64,000 nucleotides of DNA, from NCBI RefSeq assembly GCF_002042975.1, contig NW_018150242.1, forward strand, positions 1,042,152-1,106,151, written 5' to 3'. The position numbers were made by a program, and so were the translations under genes. Position 1 is the stretch's first letter; each line of letters begins with the position of its first letter. Origin of the DNA: Orbicella faveolata. Taxonomy: Eukaryota; Cnidaria; Anthozoa; Scleractinia; Merulinidae. This document shows, one piece after another, positions 45,704 through 57,884 of the stretch. The notes below the pieces were generated by a model that was not told the DNA's origin, made no database searches, and saw only the letters and a list, made by a program, of their open reading frames with translations.

Positions 45704-47152
45704 TCTAGTCGAGAATGTGGCGAGGAGAACTGAAAGCGGGGAGAAAGAGAAGAAAAAAGAGGGGAGGAGAGAGAGAAAGGAAGGGACGCCCCAACCCCTA
45801 CCCCATTTCCCCCTCGGCCATTCCGGTCGCGGTCAGACCCTTCGAATTCCAGCCGGAGCAGTGGCTACTTAGTAGTACGTGCAATATGCCTGAGTTATTG
45901 AACATAATGTGTTTAGGTATTTTATAGGTGCGTTGCTTATGACTAGTTGTACTGGCCAAACTTGTTCTCGAAAATAACCTATTGTTAGACCTTGTAAGCA
46001 AAGCATGCGAGACGAGCTCGAAGCGTGGACAAAAAAAGATAACATTACACGCATGCGCTCTAAGAGTAAAGATTTGCTGACGTAAACCAGTAATTTTGAT
46101 GTCGTGGGAAATGTTAGCCTAACCGCAAAGAAGTCTTATATAACGAAAAAAGCATCTAGCAGTTCAAATATGGTGCGAATTATACGATTGCACCAGTATT
46201 TACAGCAGTAGCATTGAAAGCCGTGTTTCAATTTAGCATTTCATAAGGTGTAACATAATTCAGCCACACCTGCACTATAAATGAACTGTCATGCTTGAGT
46301 ATTTTTGTCCTTTAAAAACACTTTTAGAACTTATAAACTCAGTGAACTGAAAATGACAAAAACTCGATGTATCCTCAATTTAACGAATTCATATCTTTGC
46401 AAGTTTCTGTAATTACGCTGAAAATAATTATTTAGCCGTACGTGATCAATGGTTTTTAGTTTACTTTGTGTTTATGATAACTTGTGTTCTTAGAATAGAA
46501 AGCAGACTTTTTGCCCAGTTCTTGAAATCGTGTGCTTTTTCTATTTAATATTTAGTGTGTGTTAAAAGCAATTTAGAGTGCCTAAAATGCTTTAGAATTG
46601 TCAAACGCGCCATTAATTTGCGAAAGTTTTCACAAGAGACTAGTGTATTGCGAAACAACAGCTGTTTCAAGACCTCTTTATGTTAAAAGCCATAAAACAC
46701 ATTATGGCAGAACGGTGACACGTTTTCCTTAATGGGTGAACAGAATTCAAACAAAATTAACATCAAATAAAACCGCCGATGAAATTTACTCAGTGGTTGT
46801 CCGTTTATCTTGGGCAAAAAAGAAGATCGAATGTCATTTCCGAACGTACAGAATTGTAAAGGTGTTTTTTGTCAGGCTGAGAGCGTTGCTAAGATACCAA
46901 CTCCCTTCCCTTCAGCTGGGAAAACATCCGCTGTCATTCACGACAAATTAAATTGGTTGTTTTCTAAAAATTATTATTCAGGTTTTGTCAAATGGTTTTT
47001 TAAGCGCAATTCGTGGTGAGTGATGACACTGTTTAATGGGTTATGTTTGCTGTTGTTACTTCAATTGCCATATTGTCAGTTCTTTTTCAAAAACTCGTCT
47101 ACCATCTTGGAAATAGGGAGTTTAAACGGTTTGAAGCTCAAGAACCTAATGG

Positions 47153-47345
47153 CTTTTTTTTTTTTTTTTTTTTTTNATGTGTACTGCGTGGTGTAGTGGA
47201 GATCACTGTCGCTATCCAATCCGGAATTCAAGACGGTCACAGGTTAAAATAAAGCTCGGATCTTTATTTTTTTCCTTTTTATATTTTTATTTCTTTTTTT
47301 CTTTTTTTTTTTTTTGTTTTTTTTGTTTTTTTTTTTTTTTTTTTG
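47153..47345. repeat. Poly-T rich low-complexity tracts
   Basis: Two long T-rich runs flank a short tRNA-like phrase (gtggtgtagtggagatcac). It may be a degraded SINE head and tail. An ambiguous base lies at the edge of the first run. Frames across it are artefacts. Confidence 0.6.
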
Positions 47346-48565
47346 CGTCGGATATACAATGCAGCGGTTTTCCAATCTTGAAATAGTTCATATGTTTCGG
47401 TAAACAGTTTCGTACACAGTGCAAACTCGCATCAAACGAGCTTGTTGCCTGAAAAAATATCTTTCTTATATTTGGTGTACGATAAAAATATAACTCGAAT
47501 ATCATATCAAGAATTTTCTAAAACCTTTGGCAAAATGTTATTAATATAGCGAGTGTTGTGGCGTCAATAGGAAATCGCTAAAATGTGTTTAGTATTGGGC
47601 GTCTGGTAAGCTAACGTTAACCAATCAAACTTTGGGAATGCTAATATAACGTCCAGTGCCTGAGGTTGTTTTTCTTGAATTTGTTTTCCACTGGAGTTTA
47701 AGTACGAATGATTTTACCAAACTTTGTCAATTTCAAAAAAACAATCTGGTGGTACTGGGCTGATAATACACTAACTGTTCTGAGGCAAATGAAAACATTG
47801 TACGCTAGTGTCGCCAGAGGAACTGAAAATCCTGATACCAGACAATACAGTTGGACAGGCAAACGGCCAAATACAATGGAAAGCAGATGTCGAGTTTTCA
47901 GGGAGGAAAAGCGTGCTTAATTTATAAATTGCAACTCCTTTTGAGCTGAGTGGCATCCTAGTTCGCTTTAACCTGAGACGTATTGAGGCAAAGAACTTCT
48001 TAACCGCAAGAAAGAATTCTCTTCACAGACTCTTCGCTGAACAATATAGAACTTTAAGAAAAGTAAGCCGGTACTGGGCCGGACAAGTGTTTCAGATCGA
48101 TGATAAATAGTTTCTCTTTAAAGGCTGGGCTTTCACAGACTATATAAATATATTTATGGCTCATTACATTCTCTGAGTACACCAGCCTTACTTTTCTTCC
48201 AACTGGAGTGGACACCGAGAAAATTAAACAGTTACGCAATCACTCAATTTTGAAGACGCCCGTCTGAAGGTATACCCTGGTCGTTAGCTAAGTCGCTTCT
48301 ACTGACTCGACTTGGCTAGCTGGAAAAGATTGTTCAACGCTAACTAATCAGTTACTTAAGCACGGTATATTTCATATCAGTTTATCAGTTTAACCAAACC
48401 GGCTTCATGCAGGTCTTTACCACAGTGGCCAGAACTTGTAGAATAAGAAACTGCCAAACCATGACAATTTTCAATCGTTCTGCAGCCATATATACCAGCT
48501 GTTTTCATATTAAAAGTTATCCGTCCTCCTGTGCGCTAGTTCCTTCTCTTTAAGCTATGTTTAGG

Positions 48566-48944
48566 GCTGACCCCGTCCACACTTCCCAAGAGGAATTTGA
48601 AAACGGACGTTCCACTCTGAAAACGCATCAAATGTTTTCCGTCCACACTACCCCGGAGGAATTTAAAAACGCAACGATCACCGGTCATTTTGGATTTGTG
48701 TTTGACGAAAACTCTGACAGGAAATCACGTGACTATCGTGACTTCATCGTTTACGAAAAGATCCGTGTTCAAAATGTTTTTCGTCCTCACGAAAACGAAA
48801 TGGCGGCGTTTTTAAATTCCTTCAGTTTGAAGAGGGTTTTCGAAAAGTTCCGCTTTCGTGACGGATTAGCGTGGACAGTAGGCGGCCTCACCGTAGAAAT
48901 AAAGTTGCATTTTCAAATTTCTCCGGTGTAGTCTGGACGCTGCC
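48566..48944 (+). mobile_element. MITE with GTCCACACTAC-CCGGAG ends
   Basis: Left end gtccacacttcccaagagga, inner repeat gtccacactaccccggagga, right end aaatttctccggtgtagtct. It aligns in reverse with 30535-30914 over its length. The 124-codon open frame across it is a by-product of the element. A SINE follows within ten bases. Confidence 0.78.
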
Positions 48945-48951
48945 AAATACG

Positions 48952-49019
48952 CCGACCGGTTAGCTCAGTTGGTAGAGCGTCGGACTAGCGTGCGGGAGGT
49001 CTTGGGTTCGAGCCCCAGA

Positions 49020-49053
<34 letters not shown>

Positions 49054-49229
49054 GAGAATATGCTGCCTTTGCAATGACATCTGCAAATGGTTAGATATTC
49101 TAGTCTTCTCGGATAAGGACGATAAACNCTCTGCCCATTGTGCTGTTGAAATGCTCGGAGACATAAGCTGTTAAAGCTACTCTACAATCCGAGGGTAAAT
49201 AAAGTATACTACTACTACTACTACTCCTA
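48952..49229 (+). mobile_element. tRNA-derived SINE with TAC tail
   Basis: Box A tagctcagttgg (48961-48972) and box B ggttcgagccc (49005-49015) are both canonical. The head has no paired 3' acceptor CCA region and runs into a SINE body (gaatatgctgcctttgcaat, tcttctcggataaggacg). The tail is a (TAC)n run. One ambiguous base lies inside. Confidence 0.8.
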
Positions 49230-49741
49230 CAGTCAAACTCCCGCTATCTCGAACCCTCAAGGGAAACGATTGTCAGTGACTGCAAATTATATTCCAGGGA
49301 AAATGAGTTGAGATCGAGGAGATAGCGGAGAGTTCAAGATAACCGATTTTGAGATAGTGAGGTTGTACAGTGTGTATATTGGCTCATAACTCAGTTGCTT
49401 GTATAAGAATTACGTAAGAACTGTTCTCGCTCACAGCTGAGGCCGTATGCAATAATCATGTTAATTTGTGAAATAGTCCCTAACAGGAATTTACCATGAA
49501 GAGAAACTTACGCTTGTTAAAATCTTCTCTGGGTTGACTTAGGCATATAGATATACCGGGTTTTCTTTCGCTCAAAGGAAAAGAATTTTTCCGATAAACT
49601 CAGTTCTGGGTGTTGTCATATGCGCGTTCCTTCGAAAAACATTTTAGTGTTCGTTACTGACTAAGCAAGTGGTTAATTTTATCAGGGAGAGTCCCTACCA
49701 TGGGAATCAGAAAGGTAGGGGACTGAAGCGGCCCTTCTTTA

Positions 49742-50092
49742 GGGAGCTTAAGCTCACCACGACGGCAACGGCAATGAGAACGAGAACACCACCAAACGAA
49801 AGGTTCAACGAGCAAAACAATAACTTTGCACGCGCGTTATAAGTTTTTGTACATTTTTTTGCCGTCCTCTGCATAACAACAACGTGAAATGACCAAGTTC
49901 TGCGTAGTCTGAGGAAAGCGAACGACGACGGCTAATGTTTGTATCTCCATTTGGAATTGAACGCTGTCATTGCATATTTATCCTGAGCACGTTATTTTAG
50001 AGCCATTGATGTACGGTATAGATATCTAGACAATTGCGAATTTCGCAAATTCGTTTTTGACTGGGCGTCGTCCTCGACGTAGCCGGCGGGGG
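49742..50092. mobile_element. MITE with CCACGACGGC end, second copy
   Basis: agggagcttaagctcaccac, then gacggcaacggcaatgagaa, matches the left end and inside of 22788-23151 (gcaaaacaata.., cgtgaaatgacc, ttctgcgt). The right end (gggcgtcgtcctcgacgtag) is diverged, and the terminal CCACGACGG complement is no longer clear. Confidence 0.65.
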
Positions 50093-53000
50093 AAGGGCGA
50101 AAAGTCAGTAGGGGCTTGAATTAAAGCATCCTTTCCCCCTAGATCTGCCACCGGCCACTGGCTAGTTTGAATGGGAATTTTTTTTTATATTGTAGTTCAA
50201 TGGACTATGCATACTCTCAGAGGCTAGCCGGATATAACCACTTTATTTGATTATATTCAATCAATGTCCTAAAATGTTATTAGTTTCACAAGTTTATGTA
50301 TTTCGGTAATGACGATTTGTTTCACAAGCAGACCTTAGCAGCGTTTCTCAGATGACTAATTTTGCAGAGGACAGCAGGCTTAAGATCGTCCTTTAAGAAA
50401 TGCCTGTTTTTAATATCAAACTGATTGAACAACCAGTAGGGCTTATCAGTAATGTTAACTGCTAAAAAATTTCCGATATTATTTGCGGGCACATTTCGGC
50501 TCCTTAACTCAGTTCAATATCAGTTCAAGTGCTTTTTCTGTTGTTATTACTTAGCCTATAAATATACTTCAGTTATACTGGTTAGGCGCTGTAGTATCAT
50601 AATTTTTTGCACCTTAACTTAGTATCTTAACAGGGTGGGTCAAGTTGCTTGCATTGTTCCAAATATACAGATATTCTAATTTAAGAAAGTGATCAGTTAT
50701 CGATATCTAAGAAGTGTTGTTCAAGTGTCTTTGAGTACGCCCTCTCCTTTCTGATAACGGGTTCTTTTATATGTCTGGACACAACTCCAGCGTCACCCAT
50801 CTATTTTCAAAATGGTCTAGAAGGTATATTGCCTCTTATGTTCTGCGTATTTAAAAACTTCATTTAACCTGGCCTATGCGAGAGCGATTAATCACACGAA
50901 GCCCTGCTCAATATTTCTGGCGTCGCCGCCTGAGACAATTCAATGGATAATTCGTGCGTGTGTATTGTATGATGAAGCCTATGACGTTGGTTTCACTTCA
51001 CAATCTTTTGTAAAATCAACTCATAAGTGTTTGCTAGGGTCGCTGCTTTCAGGAACCAGTATCCGAAATGAGCTTCAAAATGCCATTACTGTAAAATGCC
51101 ATTTAGCGTTTCCTGCTCTTAAAGTTTGGGCTTATCTTAGATTTTTAAGATGTCGACTTTGCCTAATTAAATTAATTTCCTTTCTCTTGGGAAACTCTCA
51201 ATTTGTATGCAAAGAAGATCGACATAAAATCGTCCTGTTAGCACTCAGTCTTGAAGAGCGAGGACATTGCACGAACTAGGGCGTTTGTATGGGAATAGGA
51301 CGTCAACTGAATATTTAATCAAGTCTTCGAAATATCTCAATGATTTCTGAAATATTTGTTCGGTACTTTACAAGATACAACTGGCAGACGATTTTTATGA
51401 ACAGTGGAAGAACGGTGTAAATTTAGTCGCATCGCCATTTTTTGTTAATTTGCAGAAATTTTCCATGTATTTTCCCGTTGAGTTGAAACGAATAAAAAAT
51501 TGGCTTGATCAGTTAAGGAAGAGCACTCAAATAAAAAACAAGAACCCATAGGAAGGCGAGATGATTCGAGAACAGAAATGGATCACACGCTCAATTAAGT
51601 CAGGCTTGGTTTTCTTTTAAACCTTCGCAACATTTTTGTTATATATGTTACAATATTCAACTTCTTTAGGAAATTCCTTTTTCCATCGAGTAAGACTTAA
51701 TATTGTTTATTCTCAATTGTTCAGTCGAGGAAACATTTTTCTGTGTTCGCGCTAACAAACGATCAAGAAATTTTTTTTTTTGAAACTGGGAGAAATTAAA
51801 GATGAGATGTCTGGATGAGATGCAGGTAAGGAGGGTATGGTCGCAAGTTATGTTCACCGGCTGGAATTGGATAACTCTCATTCTTAACATGCTATGCCAA
51901 TCCGGGTTTCCTATTTTCCCAGTTTTATTTCATGTTTAATCTACACGAGCTAGATCAACCTCCTCGCATGCACATAATTTTTTAAAAAACAACGTTAACT
52001 GATCCAGAAAACAGCTCGAACGGTGTCAGTACAGACTACCACAAATGTAGATCCCTTCTGAGGTGAGGCGACAGTGGAGCGCTCTTATCAATAGCCAGTG
52101 TGCTTAGATTCTCAGTTGGAGAATTCAATCGGCTACTTGGAAAGTTTGACTTATAAAAGAACTTAAAAACTCGAACTGTAACTCAACGAGCTCTTCTTAT
52201 GATAACGCAATGGGAGATTTCAAAACAAAAGACCAACCCAAAATTAAGCCGGCAAAGAGAAACTCCGGCCGAGTTGTAAACCCGTATAGCTCCAATACAG
52301 ATTATAATCTCCCCCGCCCCCGACCCGCTTAATTAAGTGCCCCCTCTCCATCATATCCGGGTGGCAATCTTGTATTCTCTTTTGCAAACCCGCGATCACG
52401 TCCGAACATATATTTTCAGTGACTTTGCCAAAATAAAACCACTTGAACAAGAAGTTAAGCAGGCTAGAATACCACACTCATAGACATATTGACTGGCGTT
52501 TTTTATCGTCCACTTGAACTATGGTTTGAACTTTTGAGTCAAACTTAGAGATTAACCATTAATCTCTTGAGTGTCTTGGTAAAAATAGCAGCTTGGGGTT
52601 ATCTCGGAGGATTATCACTGCTAAGATCAGAAGCACACCACGTTGGGCCAATATGATCACTTCCCATCGGAAGATAAATACTCTCCAAGGCTTGACTAAA
52701 GGACAAACAAGCTGAAAAGTGATATTATTTTAGGAAGTTAGCCAGGCGCGCCTCGTATGCGCAAACGATTGTTTTAATAAAAGGTGCACGAGGATTTTAG
52801 TCCATTCTCGTGACATTCAGTGCATACTCGATCGTGTAGGCATGAATCGCATTAACTTTTGATACGCAAAATCGCGAACGTTCGCCCCGTCAATTAAGCC
52901 TTGTGATATCCGGCATTAGAGCAGACTAAACAGACTGTAAACATTCACTAAGATCCATAAAGATTTAGCATCCATTATCAGAACTATTTGCTGAAAATTG

Positions 53001-54389
53001 CCGACGCAAAATACAGGAATGCTCCCTCAATTTGTGGAGTAAAAACGTGAATGATTGTCTCTAATTAAAAAAGCACGTTGCAATGAGATTTTCGCAAAAT
53101 TTGATTTTCATTTACAAGACCAAAAAGGAGAATGTTCACTCCATTTCCATCACTCTCCATCTTCACAATTGACGCAAGAGTGATTTAAAAATGGCTTCCA
53201 GCTTTGAGTGTCAGTTGCGTCCTGATAAAGCTTAATAAGCGCCACATTCCGCAACAAAATCAACCGTCGGCAATTACTGCCAGATTTTCCGTTAACAGGG
53301 TATGTTTTTAATGAGGTTTCTTGAAATGTGAAATGATACCAAAAATTGTAAGCAACGTGCAAAATACTGTAACACTATATGTAGCCAACTTATAGATATA
53401 TAAACGTTTAACTGCCAGTTTCTGAGAAATTGGCTCGGAAATATTGAGGCATTAGTAGTGCTATACCGTTCTGAAGTATGCCTTGCCTTCCTTTTCGCTT
53501 GATACTTTGTTGCGCATCGTATATCGTCAAGAAATTCTGGCAACTCGCCAATCCTCTTTCCATAATGCTGTCATGCAATTCATTGCAGTACAGTATAAGT
53601 CATTAACATTTCTAATACCGTCGTGCTTTTGATTTAAGCTTATTTCACTGATTTCTTGCGGCAATATTATATGCAACTGTACGTTTCTTTAGTTGTTGTT
53701 GCAATTTGTTTTGCACGTTCTGGATCTCAAACTACATGCAGTCGGGGGGGTCCTCTGTGACAAACTCTTACCAGACTCTGATAAATCACGGTTTATGTTT
53801 AACCTATATGCTGACGGTTCGATGTTATTACTAAGGGCAGCACGGTTAAGCATCTCAGTCAAATTTGTTTTGGTGGCAGTGCTTTCAACCTGTCGTGTAA
53901 TGAAGCATTGTATCCACATTCCTTTGACACGTTTCTTAATACAGCGGCTTTTCTTTTTACTTGTAATATAAAAAATTCTCTTTCGATTTGCAGTTTCTTG
54001 TACTCTCATCTCGATCATCTAATACAACTGAATGAATGATAGCAACAATGATTCTACGAACTAAGCTTCTGAGGCCGGTTATGATTGATTTGGAGGGGCG
54101 ACACGGAACTAGACGGAGCTTGCTTTCAATTTCGTAGTTTTGTCCCATGCTCCATTAGCTAGTAGTACGAGGCAAAAAGTGTACTGTTCCCTTCACCTGA
54201 CTCCTTGAAGAATGCATAGTAAAGAAAAATATGGTGTAAATACTCTTTGAAATTACTAAAAGAGTAAAGACCGGTGGAGCTGAACATGTTTTCGATCACT
54301 TTCCTTGGAAAGAAGCCACAGAGATTCGTGCCCTAACTCAGTTTCACTGATTTCTGTGAGGATGAATGGAAACCTAACTTCCATCATGC

Positions 54390-55015
54390 TAGACAAGGTG
54401 GTTCTAACTCTGGCCTATATGGAACCTGGTTTAGTGTTTAGGCTTTCATTTGAAAGCCATCGAACAGTACTTTTATTTGGTACTGTTTGTTGCGCTGTAC
54501 AGTGGTTCAAATTCTTAAGTCAGCTGTGGATTTGAAAGCTATCGAGCAGTACTTTATGTTTAAAAGTGGTACTGTTTGTGTAACGTGCTGTACAAAGTGC
54601 TTTTAACATGTGGTCTTTTGATGAAACTCCATGACAATGAGTGATCATTCAAATGAAAGCTACTGAGCAGTGCTTTCTTGTGACTGAGTAGTTCTAAGCA
54701 TGTTAACAGCCATTGTGGATGAAACCCTAGCATTGAATGACCATTCAGGATGAATCCTGTAGAGTAGTAGTTTCTTGTGGTGCCGCTAATCTTATTTTCT
54801 TTTTCAATATTCTAAACTGAAATTTCTGAATATGTGTTAGCTTTGAAACTGGCAAACCCTAAGCAGCTTTTAGAGACTACATCCTCTTGCAATCATGATT
54901 ATGATGCATATTTGTCAGTGATTGCAATTGTAACCTTATTCTGTGAACGAAACCCTTCAGTGAGCCTTTAGTGCGACCATTCATTTTAAAGCCATTGAGA
55001 AGTACTTTTTCTTCT
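54390..55015 (+). repeat. Degenerate ~120-bp satellite array
   Basis: Successive units share ggtggttctaa, gtggatgaaacccta, gaccattcaaatgaaagct and gagcagtactttcttgtgg phrases at spacings near 110-130 bp, heavily diverged. There are about four units here, the largest array in the window. Confidence 0.65.
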
Positions 55016-55382
55016 TTAGTGTTTTGCAAAACAAAATCTGTTGAATAGTTTATCAGTGTTAAAAAGAAACCCCGGCAAGTACAGTTACCTTACGTGATTC
55101 GTCTTGACAACTCGAATATATCTCAAGTGTTTGTTTAAAAAAGATGTTAACATTTTTCCAATTCCGAAGTGTTTCGTTAATCATGCAGATTAGGGCTGTG
55201 TAAACAATAATTATATTAGTTCTGTGAGGCCTTGTCAGAAACCTTCGTAAACCGCGTAAATTTACACCCCATGTTCTGACGGCTTTGATGGTCATTTCCG
55301 CTTATTTATTTGGCCAGATATCAGAAAATAACTCGCATAAATCCCTAATGTCTCTAAGAATATGCAATGTTATGGCTTGCAG

Positions 55383-55652
55383 TCATTTTATTGACACCCC
55401 TCTATCCGTCGATTGAGAACTCAAAGTAAACACAACTGGGGGTATCCTTTCGTTATACAAGTCCTGTCCTATCACTGAGGCATATTTGCAATTAGAAATA
55501 TAATGTCCGAAATTGATTTCAAAATCTAAGTCAGGTACTTGATCATCAGATGTAGGTTTTTTAAGAGTGTACTTGCTGTTCCTAAATGTCAAGTAAAATT
55601 GAAAAGTTTCAACATTTTTGCGGCGAGGAATTCTTACACTTTTAAAAGCCAT
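55383..55652 (-). CDS. Unidentified 89-codon open frame
   Basis: ATG in a fair context (GAAATGG). The protein is charged with no leader or membrane segment: MAFKSVRIPRRKNVETFQFY..., ending SQSTDRGVSIK. I do not recognise it. The sequence just after the ATG, AAAAGTGTAAGAAT, could be a splice donor, in which case the frame is chance. It sits in an otherwise repeat-rich, gene-poor stretch. Confidence 0.15.
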   Translation of the reverse strand: MAFKSVRIPRRKNVETFQFYLTFRNSKYTLKKPTSDDQVPDLDFEINFGHYISNCKYASVIGQDLYNERIPPVVFTLSSQSTDRGVSIK

Positions 55653-57749
55653 TTCAAGGGAGACTGACTGTGTTTCAGGTTTTAATACCTGGAATTCATT
55701 TCAAAAGTGTTAATCTGTTTGAACGACTGAATTAGAAACGATAAAACAGATGTTGCACTACTTTCAATCGGAAAATTTGAGTAGCTCTTTTTGGCATTTC
55801 GGAATTCTGTTGAACACAATCAGCCGTGCGTCTTTCCAGTGTGCAAAAAAATTATTCATCAAAATATATGTAACATCAGTATAATAGAACTCACTCGTCA
55901 GCTGCCTTATTCTTTGTATATATTTGTGGTTCGTTTTAATTTAACTGATGTGGGAACATTTATTTAAATTAGTCGGGTTTTTTAACATTGAAAACTTCAT
56001 CTAATTTATTTTTTGATAAATAAAAACTTATCACAGTTTGTTTGAGGCAGTATTTTAAATGAGAGATACCGAGGAAACTTCTTAAATATTAATGGCTTCC
56101 AACAACACAACAACGCTTTAAAAGAGCCAAGAATTAGCATTTCAAAACTATAGTTTTAATCTCTTCAACACATCTGCAAATATCAGATATTAAACTTTCC
56201 TTTTAAGACGTCATTCTTAAATTGATTTTTTTGGGAAAAATGTGTATAATGCAGAATTAACAGGCTTAGCGAAACTTGTAAGAAACCGCCGATAAAGTAC
56301 GTTCAGGCTTTTTACATTATTTGAATTAACTTCTCGTACGGCCGTCAATTCATTCTTCGATTGATAACTGCAACTGATATTCCCTGTTTTACTCGGAGCC
56401 ACTTACGCGATTGCCGCCGAGCAAATTTTTTAGTCTTCGTGGAACTGAAAAATTACCCCTGAAGTAACAACAATAATAATAATCATATTCTAAAGAAGAA
56501 TGCTTCGGACAATTGACAATGGAAGTTAACTGATCAAACACTCTTTGACTCTGCCAAACCTCGGCAATAGAAGCTTAGCAACCGAAGGCTAGGCTTGAAA
56601 CATCCGCTTTGGAAACAAATCGCGTTTCATTTAATTCAAACGGTGTCTGCACTTTTAACTCAGTCAATTTGAACTTTTTCATTTATACTTAAAACATCAT
56701 TCACGAATTTTTTTGGCAGCTTGAGAGATCGAGTACTGACAATGTTGTATGTTCTTATTGGTTCATTGAAGTGATTGCCTGACGTAAATTACGGCTAAAC
56801 GGGCGACAAAAGTCTTCTGTAAGTAGAGAAATATTCACCAGTACAAAAAGTTTCAATGTTTCAGATCTGCAAACAAAAGGAAAATGTTGGTTAGTGATAC
56901 CTAGGGGAAATATGGACTATTAGATTGCAGTTTAGTACGGTTTCTCAGACAACTGTAATGCGACGGAGGGCAGATGTAGTCCGTGGACCAGTTGTATCGG
57001 TTGATACGGGAATTATCAGGACTTTGTGTAGTATAACACTAGAGGTATTACCAAAGCTATAACTTAATCCTTGAAGATCATAAAAGCAAAATTTTTAATT
57101 TATCTTGCGGAAGATTAAAGAAATGAAACACTAGAAAGGATGGTATAATTTCACGACTGCAGACTGCACAATAAATGACTTTTTTGCCTCAGCTGGAGTG
57201 TGTTTTAAAGGTTTCCGGTGTTCAATTTTCTAATTAACACTGTTTCACAATATATTCAAAGCAATGTTTCCCGATAACAGATAGGCAACATCACGTTTTG
57301 GCCATTGATGTCATGAAACGGCGGTTTTCAATTTCGCTCGTGTCGGCAGCAGTAAAACCAGGTAAAACTTGTGAGAAAAGCCCCCTGTGTTTTAGCGACG
57401 ATGCGAAAAAATCATTAGCACAGCACTTTGCGCTCTGAGAGAAATGCGGAACTGAAATTTGTCGCCTGGCGCAGTTTGAAAATAGCGAAAGAACGTATTT
57501 TTTCAAGCTGTTAGTTCACCAACTCGTTTATTTTCGTCCTTTGCGAGAGATTGGGCTGGACCGAAAGGTAACCGCTCTTGAGGGGCCGCCAAAATTGCCG
57601 GCCAAATTTTTGAGTTTGCTACTACGAATAGTCGAACTTTCTTTCTGAATAAAGCATTTAATTTTCCACCAACCCTCCCCAATTAAACGCGATTACAGGC
57701 GTTAAAATATTCAATTCAAAGCGACCTTCTAATTTTTCCTTTTCTTCAG

Positions 57750-57884
57750 GGGCTTTCAGTCGAGTTTATCACTTTTATCGAAGGCCTCATCAATCAATTC
57801 GCCACTGACAAAAGTGAAATGTACTTCACCACGGAAAATGAACCGGACGAGCTCATTTTCGATGTGTTTGCTTTCGACAAATAG
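57750..57884 (+). CDS. Candidate terminal coding exon, family unknown
   Basis: After a textbook acceptor (ctaatttttccttttcttcag), 44 codons read GLSVEFITFIEGLINQFATD... and end DELIFDVFAFDK, stop. The composition is clearly protein-like (alternating hydrophobic and acidic residues). The intron phase needed is 0. An upstream ATG frame at 57312 (MKRRFSISLVSAAVKP, then GTAAAA) has a phase-1 donor, so it does not join in frame. The partner exon is therefore unknown and may lie further left. I do not recognise the family. Confidence 0.33.
   Translation, partial: GLSVEFITFIEGLINQFATDKSEMYFTTENEPDELIFDVFAFDK

Larger units (their letters stand above)
43401..57740. other. Gene-poor region rich in SINEs, MITEs and satellite
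   Basis: About 14 kb where I find no gene I can support. Elements are listed separately. Frames such as 50965-51279, 53689-54018 and 54305-54535 lack domains or splice context, and the last lies in satellite. Stretches 50100-54380 and 55700-57740 look single-copy and AT-rich, with nothing recognised. Confidence 0.5.

Noticed and set aside
48557-48931. 124-codon open frame
   Set aside because: It lies across a MITE with a reverse-oriented relative at 30535-30914 whose frames do not match; no domain.
48952-49026. tRNA-like sequence with canonical boxes A and B
   Set aside because: The body and (TAC)n tail are those of a SINE. No separate tRNA terminator follows.
53689-54018. 109-codon minus-strand frame with an overlapping 92-codon plus-strand frame
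   Set aside because: Neither shows a domain or splice context, and mutual overlap makes both doubtful.
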